A stretch of DNA of 64,000 nucleotides, taken from the NCBI GenBank assembly GCA_964036195.1, contig OZ038460.1:5025504-5089503 (forward strand). Direction: 5' to 3'. Source of the stretch: Sphaerolaimus hirsutus. Taxonomy: Eukaryota > Nematoda > Chromadorea > Monhysterida > Sphaerolaimidae. Under the pieces are notes generated by a model. The model did not search any database. It was not told the origin of the DNA and saw nothing but the letters and a program-made list of their open reading frames with translations. Shown in pieces: positions 59,433 through 64,000 of this stretch. The position numbers and the translations under genes were made by a program. Numbering within the stretch: position 1 is the first letter of the stretch; each line of letters begins with the position of its first letter.

Positions 59433-59934
59433 TTACATTCCATTTTTACGAAATTTACGTTTACTCTGAAAAATTTAGTACTTTCAACAACTTTGGTTTG
59501 GATAACGGAAATTCGGGCATAGCCCTTTTCCGTCGGTGAAGAAGTGATCAAAAGGCCGCTTTGGGGGCACCGTGGTGCCATTTTCACTGTCACTTTTCCA
59601 CCACTAATTACCAGCAGCCAGGATCATTAATTATCAGAGACACTTACTCAAAGTCATCAAAACTGTTATTTTTCTCGCTGAAGGCGTTCAAAGTTTATGA
59701 CATTATTACAGCGTTTTGGAGCAATATTATTTTCCACCCGTTATGCAGCGGGGGCATAAAAAATTGACGCTAAAAAATTTGGTCAACGGCAAGACATGTC
59801 TTTTGGCACTGTTTTTTTATACATCTACATATTTGATGTGCACCAGACGCAGTGGAATTCGAACAGAAACAAAAACAGTTAATTTAAGGGTTTCGTGAGA
59901 ATCCTGAAGCTAAAATCTGTCGATCAGTTTCATA

Positions 59935-60041
59935 CCGTATTTCCTCGAAATACCCCCCGGGGGTGATCGTGTCAGAGTGGAAAATTTGAAGGGGGTTCAA
60001 CGATGGAGGTATATAGGGGGGGGTATTTCGAGGAAATACGG
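59935..60041. mobile_element. minimal TA-flanked C-rich MITE, 107 bp
   Basis: CCGTATTTCCTCGAAATACC at the left and its perfect complement GGTATTTCGAGGAAATACGG at the right, flanked by TA (59933-59934 and 60042-60043). This is the most compact copy and defines the family ends best. Confidence 0.85.
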
Positions 60042-60488
60042 TATATAACAATTTTAAACTTTATCGTGGCGCTTATTTTAATGCTGACATGAAATGTGAA
60101 ACTGATGAATCTGTTAAAAACAAATTCGAGTTTATCAGAAGTAATCATTTTCGACCTCCTAATGAAGAGTTCGTCAACCGTAATTGACGAACTCTGCATT
60201 CCGGTGAACTCAACCTGCTTCAGAAACTAATCTGCGTGGAGTCATTTTCACTCACTCTGAAATTCGACAGGTAAATATAGACCTAGGTACCTAGGTATTT
60301 TGGTTATCGACACGGACGTCCGGAAAAACGCGATAAAAAATAATGAAAAAAATCGCGTGACCGCTGATCTGATTGTCAGGCGATTTTTTACCGCCGCTTT
60401 TTCTCCAATTTTCGCCGGCAATCAAGGTGGTTGTTTGGTTCACGTTGAGGAAAAAATGAACCAATTTTCAACAGCCCAATATTATTGG

Positions 60489-61429
60489 TAGTGATGTAAA
60501 GGCACCGGGGCACCGGTGCCTCGGTGCTGGGCACCGAAGGGCACCAGCACCGGTGCTGGTGCGGTGCCATTGCAATCTTCAGGGGTGCCATGCCGGTGCC
60601 GGTGCCATTTTTTTCAGAATAGCACCGGTGCCGGTGCGGTGCGGTGCCATTTTTTTGCCGGTGCCAAAGGTGCTAGCACCAGGGCCAAAGTAAAAGGCAC
60701 CGGGAAAGGCACCGGCCAAGGCTTCATGTGCTGTGCAATTTTGTCCATAGTATGTGCTTAGGTATTCATATTTCAAAAAACAGCGATATATTTACCCAAC
60801 CGTTTTTGCCTATTTTGTAAACCTCCCATCAAATAAATATACCTACTGTGAAATCCATTATTCCCGATACGTGATCTGATGAGCGAATCTAAAATTTTGT
60901 TGAATTTTTAATCATTTTTATATTTTATATTTATCTTACTTGTTTGTTCAAAATTTGTTGACAGTTTATGACAGAGATAGTTCCATTCTCTGTACAGCAA
61001 CGACTCCGATCAGTATGCAATAGTGGCTATGGACATTGCAGTGAATTAAATATTTTATCTTTCATTTGTAATCATTGTAATTGCTTCATAAAAGTGATTG
61101 CCACATCATTCTGATCATTTTAAGTGCTCAACCATCAAAATCGGTTGAAAATTCATGGTAATATGCATTTTCAAAGGTGAGACCAGTGAGAAACTGCCCG
61201 ATATTTACTTCAGAAATTCCAGCCCGGTGCGGTGCCTTTCGGTGCTAGCACCGGCAACCCGCCGGTGCCCTTCGGTGCCGGTGCCATTTTTTCCAAAAGG
61301 CACCGGTGCCGGTGCGGTGCGGTGCCATTTTCTGGCCGGTGCCCCAGGGTGCCAGGTGCCCTTTTCATGCGTTGGCAAAGGTGCCGGTGCGGTGCGGTGC
61401 CATTTTTCCCGGTGCCTTTAACATCACTA
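60489..61429. mobile_element. 941-bp hAT-like element with GC-rich GGCACCGGTGCC arrays
   Basis: The ends TAGTGATGTAAAGGCACCGG and CCGGTGCCTTTAACATCACTA are inverted and are flanked by the identical octamer ATTATTGG (60481-60488 and 61430-61437). Dense arrays of GGCACCGGTGCC/GGTGCGGTGCC lie just inside both ends (60500-60720 and 61220-61415). The middle 500 bases are AT-rich with no transposase frame. The same TAGTGATG end motif and 8-bp duplication are seen in the 155-bp element at 5859. Confidence 0.88.
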
Positions 61430-64000
61430 ATTATTGGGCGTCGAAATCGCATCAAATTGGAGCAAAAAAATAATTAACACGATATAGAGAGGTTTCTCAT
61501 ACAATATATACCATCACCTACCCGATCAAGTATAGGGCGTACTGTAGTATAAACTTTAGCGGGACACAACATGATGTATTTTTAGGCAGGTGGTATAGTA
61601 TTCATATAGATTTGTATTTACAAGTAGAAACAGATGCGCAAAATCTACACAGAAGATAAGCTCCAGAAAGCTTTAATCTGGGCAGCAATACAGCCAGAAT
61701 ATTACCACATGATCGTCTTGAATGTCAATCACTGAGCAGTTATGATCTTGCAAATGTAATTTTACACGCGCAAATGTACAGACGTCTCTATTTCGCCAGC
61801 AAGCAACAACATTCGATTTCAAGGAAATTTTTACACTGACGACAAATTGTTTTAATATCACATTTCTATCCGGATCATACATATGGCTCAAACTTTTCTA
61901 AAAGTGCGCGAAGTGACTGTAGGACAAATTGCAATGTGATTAAACACATCATAGGTAACTATATTTTTACAATGATATCGATGAAATTACATTTTTGCAT
62001 TTTCCGTTAAAAATAAAGTGATAGAGGAAAAATGAAGTGGCCAATCACAAATCACGGCACAATATTGTAAGAAATCATACCATTTTAGGTATTTGATTTT
62101 CGCTTTCCGCATGAATAGAGGTGATAAAACGAATGCGTAATTTCCATTAATTCAGCATGGCGATTGTAAAAATCATGCCCATCATTTTACAGCTTTATTT
62201 TGGGGCATGAAATTTGGCACATCAAAGTGCCGAGAAGTTTTAGTGCGATTGTAAAAAGTCAAACAGCCATTAAAATCATCATGGCTTTGAAGTGAAAATT
62301 TCATTTTACCGGTGTTTACACTTAAAATTAGTAACTTAAACAGTTGACATGGGTGATTCTGATTAGGCCCAATTAATGTTTTTCTGGTATACTCGGAAGA
62401 TATCACACTTACCGGGCATGGAAAACTATTTACCATTATCCATCAACCATTTACAACAGAAACTTAAAAAGATAATAAAAAAACTTCGAGCGCATTTGAG
62501 TTTACCCGAATAAGTAGATTCTTGTCTCCGTCAACTACAGTTGACAGACATCTCATTCTGGTAAACTCAAATGCATTAGAAGCTGTGTTATGAGTTTCCG
62601 AAGTTTCGTTGTAAACTACCGTTTTATACCTATAGATGTATAGGTAGGTTGTATAGGGGCATATAAATATTTACAAAATGACTGTTTTTATTATAAAGTC
62701 GGCGGACATTTCACCCTACAAAATCGGAGAGTTAGAATTCGCTCGCGAATAGAGCGAACCCAAAACTTGGGTCCCACCCGGACGCTATGAATTGAAAAAG
62801 AAAAAAATATTAAAAGCGAAATGGACGCTTCGCCGTGTCCGTGCGTGCACGCCGCCCATTTCGACGTTTCGTTTCAACGTTGTCCGTTGAAAGCGAAAAA
62901 ATTTGACTGTTCAAATGACCCTTTTACCGTTTTTGTTAATTTTTCATTCGTTGGCTCCGTTCCAATGGAAGAGTCCCCATATGAGAACTTGGCAGCCAGC
63001 CAAAATTGCGAAATCCGCTATAAATGTGAATAAAAAGGATAACACTAACTAAATAACCATGTATATAAACAAAAATAGCGATTATAAAGGTGGAAATTGG
63101 CAAAGTGGAGCAACTTTTAACGATTATTAGCTAACTTTGACTTTTCACTCGCATTTGTGTAATGCGCAACTGGTAACTGGGATAAGGGCCAAGTTTTCAT
63201 ACGTGACCCGATCCATTCCAATCATTAAAATATTGCGTCACAATAATGACGACATGCACTCTCCACTGGAGAGACTGACGCAAATGTTTGTAGGGCGATA
63301 CGTCTGCCGACTTTACCTAGGTAGGTGCCACTTCCAATGTAAATGTGGTGGATCGTTTAATCATTTAAAAACAGTTTTATATGAGTAATATAACTCTAAT
63401 AAACAGTTGTTTGCCTAACTTGATTTTCGTGTTACCTAAACCTAACATCGACCAATCCATGCATGCACAACAAAGTTAAAAAAAATTATGATATATATAA
63501 AAAATATTCCATGTACATAAATACTATACGTCACTTCGAATAGCAGAATAGATCTTGAAGCGATTTTTTCTGCATCATAATAGTGAATTTTGCATTCCCA
63601 GATCACTCGTCTAATAAAATCCTCACAATGCATGAACTTCTAACTGAAAAATATACCATGACGTTACAAAAAATGTAAATATATCGGGGGAACATTTAAG
63701 CGACGCTTCCCGATGCGCATACAAAAGATCATAAATACAAAATAAAGAAATTGATGGTAATTCGCTCAAAATGTCGGCCATCAAAGTTGTCTAAATTCCT
63801 CAATGCACCAATGCACACATATTTATTTAGGTACAATTTACTATTTTCGGCAACTGGGGTATTTTAAAAACAAAATTACGATATGCCCTTGAAGTATTTT
63901 ACTTCCTGACTCGTTTATCCATTAAAAACGATCGCTGAAATGATCGAAATGCCCAGTCCCAGCATTTTTATGGTGCCCAACTTTACAAAAAGTTGGGTTG

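Larger units (their letters stand above)
58296..64000. other. intergenic region upstream of the multi-VWA gene
   Basis: This should contain the promoter and 5' UTR of the multi-VWA gene, but I cannot pick a start site. It holds the MITEs, the 26-bp array and the hAT-like element listed separately, a CACTAGTTTAC-type relic at 62480-62630 (CATTTGAGTTTACCCGAATAAG and its complement) and another at about 60085-60235. The small plus ORF at 62821-63033 (starts MDASPCPCVHAAHFDVSF) is Cys-containing but unrecognised. From 63 kb to the end I see nothing supportable. Confidence 0.5.

Noticed and set aside
60500..61415. GGCACCGGTGCC arrays as a possible CRISPR or functional tandem gene
   Set aside because: Units are short, irregular and without unique spacers; they lie inside hAT-like ends with an 8-bp duplication in a eukaryotic genome.
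62821..63033. Small plus-strand ORF starting MDASPCPCVHAAHF
   Set aside because: No recognisable domain, signal peptide or neighbouring exon; 70 codons is within chance for this region.

Overview
This is eukaryotic DNA from an animal. The genes are split by many GT-AG introns, the non-coding DNA is AT-rich, and small non-autonomous transposons are everywhere. The gene content is a secreted SUMF2-type protein, a nine-exon CYP2-clan cytochrome P450 and one giant secreted multi-VWA protein. That points to an invertebrate metazoan. A tunicate or other invertebrate deuterostome is possible, but nothing in the window settles the taxon.

Layout: 1-3.6 kb is repeat-rich intergenic DNA with a 1.4-kb foldback element. 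3667-8061 (+) is a six-exon SUMF2/pFGE-like gene; joining its exons gives an uninterrupted 327-codon frame. 8955-14200 (-) is a nine-exon P450 convergent with it; joining gives an uninterrupted 523-codon frame. 14.3-18.1 kb is intergenic. 18168-58295 (-) fits a single gene of about 56 exons and about 3,600 codons: signal peptide, 15 von Willebrand factor A (VWA) modules (the first two and the fourteenth with degenerate metal sites), two Thr-rich mucin-like stretches, and a stop with no membrane anchor. Intron phases agree across the junctions I checked. The rest, to 64 kb, is intergenic DNA with transposon relics, including a 0.94-kb hAT-like element with a perfect 8-bp target duplication.

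The most interesting system is intron creation by a short palindromic transposon. A family of about 190-bp elements, with ends like GGTGCCAGTCCCAGACCC and GGGTCTGGGACTGCCCCC, occurs at a dozen or more places. In VWA module 7 one copy is the whole intron (45659-45851). Its terminal repeats supply the GT donor, the C-rich tract and the AG acceptor, and removing it restores the metal-site motif ILDVSGS exactly. In module 12 a second copy in the same orientation interrupts an exon that is continuous in module 13. Its 3' flank reads CCCCCCTGG where the module 7 copy reads CCCCCCAGG, which looks like an earlier stage lacking the AG. These are introners (transposon-born introns) seen in paralogous modules of one gene, so uninterrupted relatives lie beside them for comparison. 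Other element families include TA-flanked MITEs with TIR CCGTATTTCCTCGAAT, hAT-like MITEs, long foldback elements and a CACTAGTTTAC palindrome family. Exon coordinates are read by eye and may be off by a few bases.
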